64,000 nucleotides of DNA, taken from positions 20,444,341-20,508,340 of the forward strand of contig NC_049912.1 in the NCBI RefSeq assembly GCF_001411555.2, written 5' to 3'. The translations under genes were made by a program, and so were the position numbers. Of the stretch, positions 11,354-22,939 are shown piece after piece (positions within the stretch are counted from its first letter, which is position 1; every line of letters begins with the position of its first letter). Source of the stretch: Juglans regia (taxonomy: Eukaryota; Streptophyta; Magnoliopsida; Fagales; Juglandaceae). The notes beneath the pieces are model-generated. The model was not told the DNA's origin and did not search any database. It saw nothing but the letters and a program-made list of their open reading frames with translations.

Positions 11354-13028
11354 TGTTGTTTCTTTGACTATCAACTCTGACTCTGTTTAGTTTAATGGGA
11401 ATAGTTATGGTTGTACTGATGTAATAGACTGGTTTTCCTTGTAATGAAAATATAAATCTATTTTCGATATGAGGAAGTGCCTATTTAGAAAGAGAAAATC
11501 AGGGAGGATGAAACGAGACTGACAGGCTTTGATATATATTCAGATAAAATGTGTTCTTATTAGACATCCACTTCCAATTCCAGATAAAATTTTGATAAGA
11601 ATATGTAGTATGTACACTCTAGTTGTCATTTTTGCATTAGGATTCCTTGGAGGTTTTGTCCAACGAATGGATCTTACGATATTCTAAAATTCTCCGTAAA
11701 TGATGTAGGACTCATCGCATCCATCCATCTCTCTTCCACTCTCCATAGAGTTGATTCATCTCATACGTCCATCTCTCTTCCAATATTCTAAAGAGGTTTT
11801 CCTTTCTTCCACCCTAAGAAACTTGTGCATATAAATGCTTTGTGATCAAGATGTCCTACGGGAGAAGACTAATCCCTTAAAAATATCATGTAGCACCAAA
11901 AACAACATACCAGAACTTCATTCGAAATAATTTGAGGCACAGTACAAATTCAACATATACAAGCTCCTTTAATGACCAAGGTGAGAAAATGGATAAACAT
12001 CGAAAACATCTATACAAAACAAAGAGTATGTTATATGAGAGATATAAAACGATTAGAGACAAGCATATTATATTTCTAATGAAAACTTACGGCAGAGTTT
12101 CTAAACTGTAAATCAGATTTTCAGTTATATTATTCATATTTTGTCACATCCGTATACAACTTAGTGAGATAAAATGAATCAAAGAGTAGTAAAAAAAATC
12201 TCTAGGTGACAATGAAAAAATTTAAACCATTTCTACATCACATTTGTGCTTTAAAATCATCATGTATGAGCAAATTACTTGCCTCGTGCGGCCCTAGCTA
12301 CCTCTACATGAATTAAGCAAAACCCCAATAGAAGTCATTATAAAACTTTTTCTTTTCTTTTTTATTAAAAAAAAGAGAAGCAGTCAGTGATTCATGCAAG
12401 CATGCATATACATGAAAACTTCAGTGATTCATGCAAGGATGAGTTTTTCTATTCACATCACATGGCATTGGGTCAATACAATACATGTTACTGTTTCTGG
12501 TTTTGGTGCATTAAAATGGTGCAAAAGTTGGTTTTTGTTCCAAAAACCCAAACAAGGGTTATAGTTTTGCTTAGAAGAAGCCTAGGTTTAAAGGGGAAAA
12601 AAAAGACAATGACAAGATTTATCTACTTCAATAAAATGATTTGTGCAATTCTCAATGTATGTCATTTGAAAACAATAATGAGACAAATATTCACTTTTTA
12701 TTGATCATGAGCATTAAATTAAATGGGTTAATGACCATCTCATCTCATTACTCTTTACTTTATACCTTAGCTAGCTTGTCATTACCTAGATGATGAGTTT
12801 GAGTTGTAAGAGCAAGAAACATTACTTGTTGGCCAAAACCTAATTTATTTTTAAGGTGGGTATGTCTACTTCTTAAGCAACAAAATAGATATCTTGAAAC
12901 TTCCCCACGTCCACCCAAGATTCTAGCCCTACAAATAACTCTCCCATGCTCAATCCATAGTATTCTTCCAAGGTGGTCTGTATTTCTGAAACAGCCCCAA
13001 ATTCTCTTAATAATTGACTCCCCCCACC

Positions 13029-13068
<40 letters not shown>

Positions 13069-13300
13069 TCATTCTTTGTTTTTTATGTTCTACATTCTAT
13101 TGATCATAATTCATAGTTCTCCATAATTGTGTATAAGTGACTTTAGTTGGCATACATTGGAGATCGCAGGATGCATCGCCTTTATATAAATAATGATAAA
13201 ATACCACTACCACTACCAATGTGAGTTTAAGACTAGATCATAGATTGGTGATATAACATGTTCTCACATAATCCTATAACATATTTTGCTGATGCAATAG
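11354..13300. other. Intergenic, no gene recognised
   Basis: AT-rich. Two open frames of about 100 codons (12387-12704 on +, 12760-13068 on -) show no family features, and the second begins inside a (TA)n run. I regard both as chance. Confidence 0.4.
13031..13066. repeat. (TA)n microsatellite
   Basis: Uninterrupted TA repeat of about 18 units. Confidence 0.9.
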
Positions 13301-13501
13301 CTATTCATAATAATGGAAACACATTTTAGCAGAAGATGGCTCTATTTTATCATCAAATTTGCGGATAGTATCCAAAACTGTTCCATTTGGGCCTTGTTTT
13401 CCAGAAACAGTAAAAGACACAACAATCAAACAAACAATTATAAGATAAGCATAAGTATAGACATTGATTTTCATTTGTTCTGAAATCATTATATATAACA
13501 T
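13301..13501 (-). CDS. Small ORF with a signal-peptide-like N-terminus, unrecognised
   Basis: A 66-codon frame. From the internal Met, MKINVYTYAYLIIVCLIVVS is a charged start plus a hydrophobic run, like a secretory signal peptide, followed by a polar tail of about 35 residues with a single Cys. I do not recognise the family. No promoter or second exon could be supported, and hydrophobic AT-rich frames arise by chance, so it may not be a gene. Confidence 0.2.
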   Translation of the reverse strand: MLYIMISEQMKINVYTYAYLIIVCLIVVSFTVSGKQGPNGTVLDTIRKFDDKIEPSSAKMCFHYYE

Positions 13502-14079
13502 GTGAGGTTTCAGATGGTAATAGCTTTACAACTTATGACCATCAAGGTCATAGCTCATCAGATGCTCAACCAAAAGATCACCCTACATAACATTATTATA
13601 TCCAGTCCGACTGCACAAATTTATTATTGAATTTGTCGACTTGACCATTCATATTTATTCATGTTTGATGTGCGCAGAACTTTCTAGAATTATGCTTATA
13701 TGTATATAGCTAGGGTATTTGGTTGGCTAGCATGCAGATTGTATTTGGTTGGCTTCTTCTATTGCTTAAAATATTCTAGATTTGCAATATATATGGCACA
13801 TCAATTTTATTTAAAAAATGGTCACTTCTTGTGTTCTGAAATTTTGAACAGCCTCTTGTTTTGTTAGCGTTACTACCTATGCTCCTCTAGCCTATCTCAC
13901 CGTCGGCAAGTATGACATACTTTCCTCACGGTTTATATTTCATTTACATTGTTGTTTTGCCTATTATTGATGCATATTACTTGCTGGAATTTTCTATATA
14001 GTCCATGGATCGTGTACACCCGCCTATCACTAATGCGTGAAATTTTGACTTATGTTACACATGCCGAATACATACATAT

Positions 14080-15170
14080 TTGATTGTCATATATTATCTT
14101 TTGATCATGTATCCTGATTCGGAAATTTCACACATTGATCGTGAATTATGGGCAGATGGGATGGAGAAATTTTTTATTGAGATGTTGTACTATGATGCCC
14201 TTACTGGTGCACTAAGGGCTGAAAAGATCATAAGTAGGAACCACGCTTCGTATGATGAACGCCTTACGGCTCTGGGCATAAAGGTGTATGATGCCAACCA
14301 AGTAAAAGGAAAAATACATAGGTTAAGATGTTGCAACGACTTTTCATTGACCTAATGAGCCAAAATGGTATTGGATGGGACCCTGATACAAAAACGGTTA
14401 TAGAAAGTGACGAACATTGGGCAAATGCCATTAGGGTATGGAAGCTATAGCCATTGCTTTTAAAATATTATACATAATTGCGCTATTGTATCATGTGTTC
14501 TTATATTTATTGTTGACTTAACGACTTTATAGTATATAGATATTGAAATGTTTGGACTAGGCCAAACCACAAGTGAAGAGGCTTCGTACCTCGAGCTACC
14601 CAAAGTATGCAGAGCTCTACAAGATTTTTGGCGCTTCAGTTGCCACTAGTACACTTCACCACGTGTTCATCAAACCACCGCCAACATCATATGATGAGCA
14701 GTGTCTTGATGCAAAGATGCGGCGTCGGGGCCTCACATTGGGAATGTGAGACAGTGCGGATTTTCATGTAGATGGCATGACGTAGTCCACCATGGACATG
14801 GGGACACCTTCATCGGGACTATCAAGTAGATCGTCCCGACGACGTCAAAAGGGGGGGCCAAGCAACCAAGTGGATATGACATATCTCACTGCCTTGCAGT
14901 GATCATGCATTCCTATGAGGCATGGTGGAAATGCTATGAGGGTAGAGCTGAAGCATCGGGGGGAAAGCGTAGCAGAGGATCGGGACCCACCATGGACAGC
15001 AATGACGGTTGGGATCCGTTCGCTCACTGTGTGACATTATTACAGGCACTTCAACCTCTATTGCCGGAAGGGATTTCTCTTGTGCATTAGACTGCTTACT
15101 GGATCCCATGGTTCAACGAGGATTTTTGGCCATAGATGATGTGCATCGGCGAGCATGGGCTATGCATAGT
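14080..15170 (+). pseudogene. PIF/Harbinger ORF1 (Myb/SANT-like) relic B
   Basis: Second Harbinger ORF1. The SANT-like block reads RELWADGMEKFFIEMLYYDA and aligns with ELWTDGMEEMLVDILYQET of copy A; it is closed by a frameshift near 14330, after which the family text continues in another frame (FIDLMSQNGIGWD, TKTVIESDEHWANA). An intron-like gap (about 14433-14560) is followed by KYAELYKIFGASVATSTL, a Ser/Arg-rich linker, and a C-terminal block DGWDPFAHCVTLLQALQPL (about 15003-15065). Several stops interrupt it. Confidence 0.7.
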
Positions 15171-15449
15171 TGAGAGATATTGCTTATCCATTCGGCAGCT
15201 ATGAAAAAATTACTATATTGAGATGTTATTTTTCATTTATGACTATGTGTTGAGAGATATTTATTTTATGTTGTTATTTGCTATGTTGATTTGGAACTCA
15301 GTAAACCTGATGGTATTATGTTAGTTGTTACCGTTTGACCTACATTTGGATATGATTGGATATTATTTCTTTATTTATTTTTGGTTAATTGTTAATGCTA
15401 TGAATATATTGTCGAAGTATGACTTTTATTTATGTCTACAAACAGTAGA

Positions 15450-16864
15450 TGCTCCAGTGTTAGAGAATGAAGGATGACAATACTTGGATTGAAGGGAGTG
15501 ATAGTGATGATGGGTTCGATCCCATGGAGCCAATAGATATCCTCAACCTAATTAGGAACTGTCCTCCCGACGGGAAAGAAATCACCCAATGCTACAACAT
15601 AAAATAGGCCTCAGCGGAGATCAATATATTATACAAATTTTGAATGGACATCCTAATAACTGTAAGGAGATGTTCCACATGGAGGTACTCACATTCCGTG
15701 CATTATGCACATTGTTACATACCAATCACTTGTTGCGTGATTCTAGGAGATCAATGATGGTGGAGGAATCTCTGGCTATGTTTTGCGTGCTTTTGGGCCA
15801 CACACATGCCCAACACATTGTTGGGGACAGGTTTCAACATTCGTCAACAATTAATAAACATATGAGAAGGGTGATGAAAGCACTTTATGAGCTTGGGAGA
15901 CATTTGATTGTACCAACACACAGAGACGGCATGCACCCCTATATGTCAAGCAACCACTGAAATTTTCCTTGGTTTCGGGTAAAAAATTAAATTCAAGCTT
16001 ATTAAGTCCAAAATAAAATTGGACATAGCTTCATCTAAGATAATTGTTTATTGGCAATTTTATTTCTGACTTGATAGGGATGCATTGGTGCGATGGACGA
16101 CACGATAATGGAGGCGATCATACCAGCTGAGGTACGTGAGGCATATCGAAATCGGTTAGGGCGAATTACCCAAAATGTATTGTGAATAATTGATTTGGAT
16201 ATGAAGTTTACATTTGTATACACTGGATGAGAGGGATCAGCGCATGACGCTCGTGTCTTCCACCATGTGTGCAACGATTCATTTGCCCATTTTCCATGGC
16301 CGCCCGAGGTAAAATCTTATATTTTTCCCTTTCGCAATATTTACCCAAATGAAGCGATTTTTTTTTCCCTTTATAAATATTTAATTGTGTGCTTTGGATT
16401 TAAATGGATCCTCTCAGGTCAATATTATCTTGTGGATTCAATTTTCCCATGCACTAAAGGATTTTTGCCCCTATCTAAGAGAACAATACCACATGAGTGA
16501 TCGTCACAACCATATTCAATTTCGGAGGTATAAAGATTATTTTAATTACCACCATTCAACAATTCGTAATATCATATAACACACTTTTGGTGTCTTGAAA
16601 GAACGATTTAAAATTTTGAAGTTATTGCTCACTTATTCTGTTGGGAGGCAATGACTCATTATTATAGCTTGTTGTGCGCTGCATAACTTCATTAGAACGA
16701 TTATTCCCGATAATTGGCTATTTTAGAGCTATAGCAAGGTGCAACTCTCTGTTATTGAGAGCAAAGTTGGTGATGGGACATCCTCATCTCATAATGTGGA
16801 CATGACGACTGAAGGAAGCCAAGCTATGGCTGCAATAAGAGATGAGATTGTCATTTCTATTTGA
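15450..16864 (+). pseudogene. PIF/Harbinger DDE transposase relic B
   Basis: Best preserved N-terminal half of the three copies: 15589-15960 is one open frame of 123 codons with LLRDSRRSMMVEESLAMF and DRFQHSSTINKHMRRVMKAL, both hallmark stretches. An intron-like gap follows, then CIGAMDDTIMEAIIPAE (about 16081, first catalytic Asp), MKFTFVYT, GSAHDARVF (second Asp, about 16230), and QYYLVDSIFPCTKGFLP. At the third catalytic site the family IERTFG motif reads II-stop-HTFG (about 16570-16590), so the codon for the catalytic Glu is now TAA. The tail MAAIRDEIVISI ends near 16864. Not functional. Confidence 0.75.
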
Positions 16865-17539
16865 GAAGCTAGGGGTGGCCATTGATAGTGTAATTAAAAA
16901 CTCAACATATTTGTAAAAAAGAAGTTTTTGTTGTGATGGTGTAGTTTGTTATTTTTCCTATACGTATTTCATGCATCCCTTGTTATGAATATTGCTCCGA
17001 TTGGCGCTTTCAATTGCACGATATTTCATGACACTACTTGATTTTGAAATGACAAATATATAAAATTGCATGTTATAACGTCAATAACATGTGTAATCGA
17101 AAGCAAAGTTATATAGAATACTAATGAGAAATTTTAGATTCTTTGTGATTTTAATAAGTTTGTGATTTTTATTTTTATTTTTACCAATGTTTAAAAGGGT
17201 TTGCAAGATATTTATAAAAAAAAAAGAAAAAAAAGAAAATTACACATACTTGGTGCAGGTAGTTGAAATATGCATTGGAGATGCTTGGATATACATATGA
17301 AATAAAAGGAAGCAATAGAAAAGAAATGGTTTGGTTTGAACACCCATACAGGCCAAGCAAATTTCAACATGGGGTTTTCCTGTTGCATGGACATGGGGTT
17401 TTCATTAAAATGTTACCCATTTCAACAAAACAATAATTTATGGGTCACATTCTATCAAATACTACAAAAAATTCAAAATAATCTAATCTCATCTCTATAA
17501 ACAAACACATTTTTAAAATTCATCTCATATCATCTCAAC
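16865..17539. other. Intergenic, no gene seen
   Basis: AT-rich with no coding similarity. The last 150 bases become rich in ATCTCATCTCATC motifs and look like the end of a MITE. Confidence 0.4.
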
Positions 17540-17983
17540 TCACATATCTCAATACTATTCACTCATATCTCAAAAATATCATTTTATCTCATCTCATCAG
17601 CAAAAACAAACAAGGCCTTAATGAGTCTAGGATTCATATATTTCTTTTGCAAAATCATGGAAATATTTAGGTTCAAAACTGATCTAATTTATGTTTGGAC
17701 CAATTGGACGACACGGTGACAGAAGTATGATACTGGCCTGCTCATGATGACATCAAGTATGATACAATACTATTTACTTATATCTCAAAAAATATCATTT
17801 CATCTCATTTCATCTCATCTCATCTGTGAAAACAAACGAGGCCTTAATGAGTCTAGGATTCATATATTTCTTTTGCAAAATCATGGAAATATTTAGGTTC
17901 AAAACTGATCTAATTTATGTTTGGACCAATTGGACAACACAGTGACAGAAGTATGATACTGGCCCACTCATGATGACATCAAG
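17540..17983 (+). repeat. Tandem duplication, about 226-bp unit
   Basis: Two head-to-tail copies. Landmarks such as AATGAGTCTAGGATTCATAT, CATGGAAATATTTAGGTTC and GACCAATTGGAC recur 226 bases apart; the 5' part of each unit holds TCATCTCATC repeats and AAAACAAACRAGGCC, the type of sequence found at MITE ends. The copies differ by only a few substitutions and small indels, so the duplication is fairly recent. Confidence 0.85.
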
Positions 17984-18227
17984 AGAGTTCAATGACCCCA
18001 TAAGCATGTTCACATGCATCTTAAAATGCTATTGCGGTTAGTAATTACAGTTGTTGGGGGTCCAAAAGGTCTGAGGAACCATTGAAGGTGGTCCAAAAGG
18101 AGCTCTCTGTGATTCCGATGGTTGACCCAGCGATGGGTCTCAATGTTTTCTCACAGGCGGTTGTAGAAACGCAACCACAATAGCCACAGACAGGGTCGAT
18201 GGGTAGTCGGAAAGGGCTTCCAAGGGC

Positions 18228-18404
18228 AGTGATGGGGCTTACGATCCATTGAGTCATTGTATGACATTGCTCAGCGAGATTTCTCAAAGACTGGAGGGGT
18301 CAATATGGTATCATGCAATGAAGGAGTTACTTGATCCTACTATGCAGCGAGTCTTCTTGTCACTGGACGTCAATGGGAGGGAATTTTGGGCCCATAATTG
18401 TTGA
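18228..18404 (+). pseudogene. PIF/Harbinger ORF1 C-terminal relic (copy C)
   Basis: A 59-codon open segment ending at TGA 18402-18404, reading SDGAYDPLSHCMTLLSEISQ and then a helical tail with KELLDPTMQRVFLSLD. It matches DGWDPFAHCVTLLQAL of copy B in place and order. The Myb/SANT-like N-terminal part is missing, so element C is 5' truncated or too decayed to see upstream of about 18040. Confidence 0.6.
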
Positions 18405-18739
18405 TGAGTATCTAGGATAATTACTTTATTATCTATTTATTTATGTGACTGCTACTTTATTTTTTTCATGGGGCCATTATGTTGTTGTTACTTGATCCTA
18501 TTATGTATGAATTTGATGAGTTTATGTTATTGCTAAGTGTGTTGTGTTCAACTTTTTCTATGACATAGTTATTTGTATTAATGCGATCTTTATTACTAAT
18601 ATTTTTTATTGACAAGTATATCTTGGATGGTTGATGAGAACAAGAATAAAAATATAGTTATGCTTTCTATCTTAAAATATAATGTTGGAATTATACGATA
18701 CTTAATTTCTAACATTTTTTCGCAAACAATGTAGTAGAA

Positions 18740-19950
18740 CGTGGTAGAGCATGGATGATGAGAATTGGTTGGCGGGAATTTCGTCGACGGACGTGAACCT
18801 TTATGCGGAGCTCGTCTTTCCAGTTGGGGTTACGAGTGATACTAATGATGAATTCACACAAAATATGGTTGAGATCATGAACCTTCTTGGGAATGTCCAT
18901 CACTGACGGGGATTGAATCGTAGACCGCCATTACATAATATTGGCCAGCAAAGACATCAATATATTCTGGAAGTTTTGAATGGAAATCTGATGAATTGTA
19001 AAGAGTTATTCCAAATGGAGGTTGAGGCTTCTGCGCATTATGCTCCTTGTTACAGAACAATGGTTTTTTGCGAGATATTAGACGAGGGGTGACCATCTCT
19101 AAACAGGTAAGCATATTCAATTCAGTAGTGGCGCTTGGAGAAGAACAATGCATTGTGGCTCAGCGATTTCAACATTCAAGAGAAACCATTAACCGACACG
19201 TAAGGAAAGTCACACGGGCCCTGTGTGTTCTTGGGACACATCTTATTGGCCCAACACACACTACCGAGGTGAATCCAACAATCGCAGGCAACCTGCGAAA
19301 TTATCCTTGGTTTGCGGTAAGTTCAAGGCCGTACAAAATAAAGTATCAATACTGATTATGCAGTAGTTTCAATTAAATTAATTATTCTAAGTTACGCATT
19401 CATAATCAGATGGCTTATTCGTTTGCAGCGATGCATTAATGTGATTGATGGGACCATGATCAACGTCATTGTACCTGCTGAAGTACATGAGACATTTCGC
19501 AACCGGATGGGCGAGTTGCCCAAAACATCTTATGTGTATGTGACTTAGATATGAAGTTCACATTTATCTACACTAGGTGGGATGGAACAGCGCATGATAC
19601 TCGCGTATTCATCGATGCATTGAATTATGCCCAAAACCAATTTCCATGCCCCAAGGATGGTAAACATTTAATATTATTTAATTTTTTTTCTACATATGTA
19701 TTTTGTTATATTTCTGAGTACATGGTTGGTAAGTAACTGATTTTTTGGTTGAAATGGGTGAACAAATCATTATTATCTAGTCGATTATGCATTTCCATGT
19801 ACTCGAAGATTTATGCCCCATATTCCAGAGAAATATATAATAGGACTGACCGTCAGGGTCAGAGGGGATTTATGGGGTATAAAGATTATTTTAATTATCG
19901 TCATTCATCCATTTGTAACATAATAGAATGCACATTTCGGGTCTTGCCCA
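18740..19950 (+). pseudogene. PIF/Harbinger DDE transposase relic C, 3' truncated
   Basis: Third Harbinger transposase. Visible pieces are EEQCIVAQRFQHSRETINRH and VRKVTRALCVLGTHLIGP (19135-19250), then after an intron-like gap CINVIDGTMINVIVPAE (about 19432, first Asp), MKFTFIYTRWDGTAHDTRVF (about 19551-19610, second Asp), and NYRHSSICNIIECTFRVL (about 19893-19947, Glu present). Right after VLPR the sequence changes to antisense Copia at 19950, so the C-terminal end is lost. Frameshifts and stops also occur upstream. Confidence 0.7.
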
Positions 19951-21343
19951 GACACTTTATTTCTCACAAAATTAACTAGAGATGCAATAGGAGACTTGGA
20001 ACGCAAGGGGCATAATGTGTCCTCCATGAGCCCTTTAAGTAGTACTTGGTTCTTTCTCATATCCATGATGAGAAATCCCCACGAATAAAACATGAAACAA
20101 CAATTATTGTCAGCAGTAAATTGAGAGACCGAAAGTAATTTTTTCTGGAAATCAGGAACAATAAGAGTATTTTTCAAGATAAGATTCGTATCAGGCACGT
20201 ACGAATTTTTAACACCAAAAATAGAGATGTGAGAACCGTTATTGACCATAACCATATCATTTTCTTGGTATGGTAGAGTACCTTATGTCTCAATTTGAGT
20301 GGGAGTCATATGTTGGTTGGCACCCATGGCTGGGTACCATGCTTCATAAATGGTGTTGTCAGCTTGAACTGCAAGAAATGCCTAGTATTGGTCCGCTTCC
20401 TCATTAGAAGCACACCAATTATCCACTTTATGATCCGGACTACTGCACCGAAAACAAGTGATCTGTGAAACTTGTCCACCACGAGCAGAGCCACAGCTAC
20501 TGCTACCATGAGTTTGAGGCTATTGGCCACGTCCAACAGAAGGCCTATCGTGAGGCTTGCCACTCCCACGTGCACGACAGTGCTAACCACATCCAACAAA
20601 ATGAGACCCACAAGCACGAGATTGCTAAGCACCACGTGGTTTAGAACCAGAGGTACAAGTGGTATTGTGGGTGACAATAGAATTTGCAGAGCCATGGGAT
20701 GAGATGATGCGAAGGTCAAAATCTCTCAATTTGCTAATGACATTTTCAAGAGGTGGAAATGTGTCTCTAGCGTTAATGGCAAACACAATGGGGTCAAATT
20801 CGTGTCCTAAATCCCGTACCAAGAAAATTATAAAATCTTCATCCTCCATTGCCTTCCTAGCACCACATAGAAAAAGGGCCAAAGTTTTGGTCTTGTGCAA
20901 ATATTCTTCCATAGAACATGATCTCTTGTATGTCAATCATTCAGAGTTTCGAGTGCCTCCCATGCATCACGTGCCGTTTCACAATTTATCACTTGAGAAA
21001 GAGGAATATCCGAAAGAGAACTGTTCATCCATCCGAGAATCACTGATCAAGACGCAACCATGTTGATGTTGTCGGATTCCAAACACCATTTTCCCTGAGA
21101 ATGGTGGTGAGAGGAGAAGGCACTTCGTTTGTAACATAGCCGAGGAGACCGTGTTCTCGAAGAATAGCAACTACCTGAGCTTTCCAAAGAAGATAGTTGG
21201 TAGAAGCTAATTTGATAGAAATGTCGGGGCATATTGGTTTTTATGGAAAACAAATCAAGAGAAGATGTGTTGTCCATAGGAGGAATCTAGGAGCTTGATG
21301 AGAAAGCCATTTTGACTAAAACCTTGAGTGGCTCTTGATACCA
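19951..21343 (-). pseudogene. Copia gag-protease fragment, copy 1
   Basis: Antisense Copia fragment broken into several frames (pieces at 20979-21170, 20625-20936, 20306-20719, 19905-20255). Gag features: VRDLGHEFDPIVFAINARD and PPLENVISKLRDFDLRI. The zinc knuckle near 20445 reads CFRC-SSPD-H with the last Cys changed to Trp. The protease site reads PAMGAN, so the catalytic Asp is not seen. The gag-pre-integrase region begins (GSHISIFGVKNSYVPDTNLI) but the element ends at the Harbinger C junction. The duplicated partner is 23254-24698. Confidence 0.8.
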
Positions 21344-21678
21344 TGTAAATGTGAATAGCCCGCACCTCGCATGGCTTGTATATTGGCATTTATATAGAAT
21401 TTACAGAAGGTATGTACAACTATGTTGGTAGCTATTTGAGAAGTATACATGGAAAGTACAACAAGCATACATGAAACAAATGGCTAGTCTAACAGTTATG
21501 TACATCAAGAATCATGTAAAACAGAAAAACATAGCAATTTGTGGAGATTGGAGAGTGATTCATGGAGAGATTGTCTCTTCAATATGAGCATCTGAGTCCC
21601 GTACTTCCGTCCAAACACTCTTGTGAGCCATTCAACCGTACTGTTGGCATCCAATCTTAATGGAAAATTAGATCAACA
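21344..21678 (-). repeat. Copia 5' LTR, copy 1
   Basis: Begins TG and ends CA. It is followed, on the element's sense strand, by TGGTATCAAGAGCC, the primer-binding site complementary to initiator tRNA-Met. It matches 24699-25025 closely. Confidence 0.8.
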
Positions 21679-21937
21679 TATATATTAGAGAAAGACAAAT
21701 ATTTACAAGTATATATTGCAACCCGAAGGGAAAAAATGCTGTAAAGATTTGCTTATAATATTTTGTTTCAAGAAGTGCGTTTATAATAGATGATTCATAA
21801 TCAATTCATAGCTTTTTCAATATGTATTTGAATAGTACAGAAGAAACATTGTAATCATCGCTATTTTCTTTATTGAAATTAAAAAAAAAAAAACTAAAAA
21901 CTAAAAACATGAATGGGCATATTTAGATAAACAATTA

Positions 21938-22531
21938 GGGAGATGCTACTGTGTCGCTCGGTCTTATTATGCCACGTGTCTACTTATTAAAAAAAAAACA
22001 AAACACAAAATCAATGGGAGGACTAGCTTATGTCCGCTCGCATCCCTCACTCACGTTGTTGACCACCATTTCCAGTTTCCTTTCTACTGCATTATTATTA
22101 CAAACACAAACCATTGGATCATACTCAACCCCATTGATAGAAACCTCATCACCCATCTCCATTGAAAATACCCCACTCCAAGACCTCCCAGAGGCATCCC
22201 CTAAACCCTACAAAATTAGTTTCATAACCACACTCTTGGAGGCCGCCTCGCTCCACTCTCCTTCCTTCAAGGAGGACACCTACTTCATTTCCAACCTCAA
22301 GTCCTCTAGAAAGAAAGCTTCTTGCAAGCTCAAGGACAAGCTCTTGGCTTCTGAAGCTTCAGACGCCTCAATGTGGGGTATTCCTCTGTTAGGAGGTGAT
22401 GAGAAGGCAGATGAGTTTCATTTCATAGTTCCTTCATATTTTTTTCTTTTTTCTTTTCTTTTTTAAATAATTAGCGACGTGGCAGTGGTAAATTTGAGCG
22501 GTCAAAAGGGGAGGGTAGACTAGCATTTTCC
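21938..22531. mobile_element. Pack-MULE carrying a patellin fragment, copy 1
   Basis: A 594-bp non-autonomous element flanked by the perfect 9-bp duplication AAACAATTA (21929-21937 and 22532-22540). Its ends are short imperfect inverted repeats: GGGAGATGCTACTG on the left and GGAAAATGCTAGTC on the right (reverse complement), each with a GCCACGT motif about 30-50 bases inside. Termini of this kind recur in the MULEs at 45015 and 50884. The cargo is a host gene fragment. Confidence 0.8.
22200..22412 (+). pseudogene. Patellin-6-like N-terminal fragment, copy 1
   Basis: The reading frame from 21951 to 22466 contains a 71-residue stretch that matches the N-terminal region of plant patellin-6 (SEC14-like, phosphoinositide-binding, membrane trafficking): KPYKISFITTLLEAASLHSP, SFKEDTYFISNLKSSRKKAS and MWGIPLLGGDEKAD. 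In real patellin this is followed by VILLKFLRAR of the CRAL-TRIO N-terminal domain; here it runs into unrelated sequence right after EKAD. The SEC14 and GOLD domains are absent, so it is a captured fragment. The frame is still open, perhaps because it is young. Residues before KPYK may also be patellin but are too variable to judge. Confidence 0.75.
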
Positions 22532-22540
22532 AAACAATTA

Positions 22541-22939
22541 AATTAAATTAATGCTGCTAGAAATTTCGATAAATTACTAATTTTGTTTTGACAAAATCGT
22601 TTTGATAAAGTTGTTAGTGTTAGAAAATGACAAATCTCTCGTACAAATCTTTCCTACAATCCAAAGAAAAAAGTTGTGAAAATTTGCTTATAATATTTTG
22701 TGTCCAACAAATACGTTATTAAAATAAATGGACGAATTATATATAATGCTTACTTAACTTGTTCAAAACGGAATTGAGTAGTCAACAAGAAACATGGTTA
22801 TCCTCACTATTTTCTTTATTAAAATTAGAAGGAGCAATGCTAACTACAACTTTATAGTGTACAAGCTTCACGATTCCCGTTGAGAAAAGTGAATAAATTT
22901 GGAATCCATAAAAAATCTCACTTTTTAAGATAGGGTTCA
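22541..22939. other. Duplicated flank beyond the Pack-MULE
   Basis: No gene. It matches about 25920-26322 and ends at the join with the second segment copy near 22936-22940. Confidence 0.5.

Larger units (their letters stand above)
19950..22935. repeat. Segmental duplication, copy 1
   Basis: Matches 23253-26322 in the same direction at an offset of about 3.3 kb. The match runs continuously through a Copia fragment, its LTR, the flank beyond the LTR, a Pack-MULE with its target duplication, and a further 400 bases, so it is a duplicated segment and not two separate insertions of the same family. Confidence 0.85.

Noticed and set aside
12387..12704. 105-codon frame
   Set aside because: No motif, AT-rich, no promoter or homologue recognised.
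21951..22466. The 171-codon frame as a complete novel gene
   Set aside because: Only the middle is protein-like (patellin); the start and end are MULE-derived or low-complexity sequence within the 9-bp duplications.
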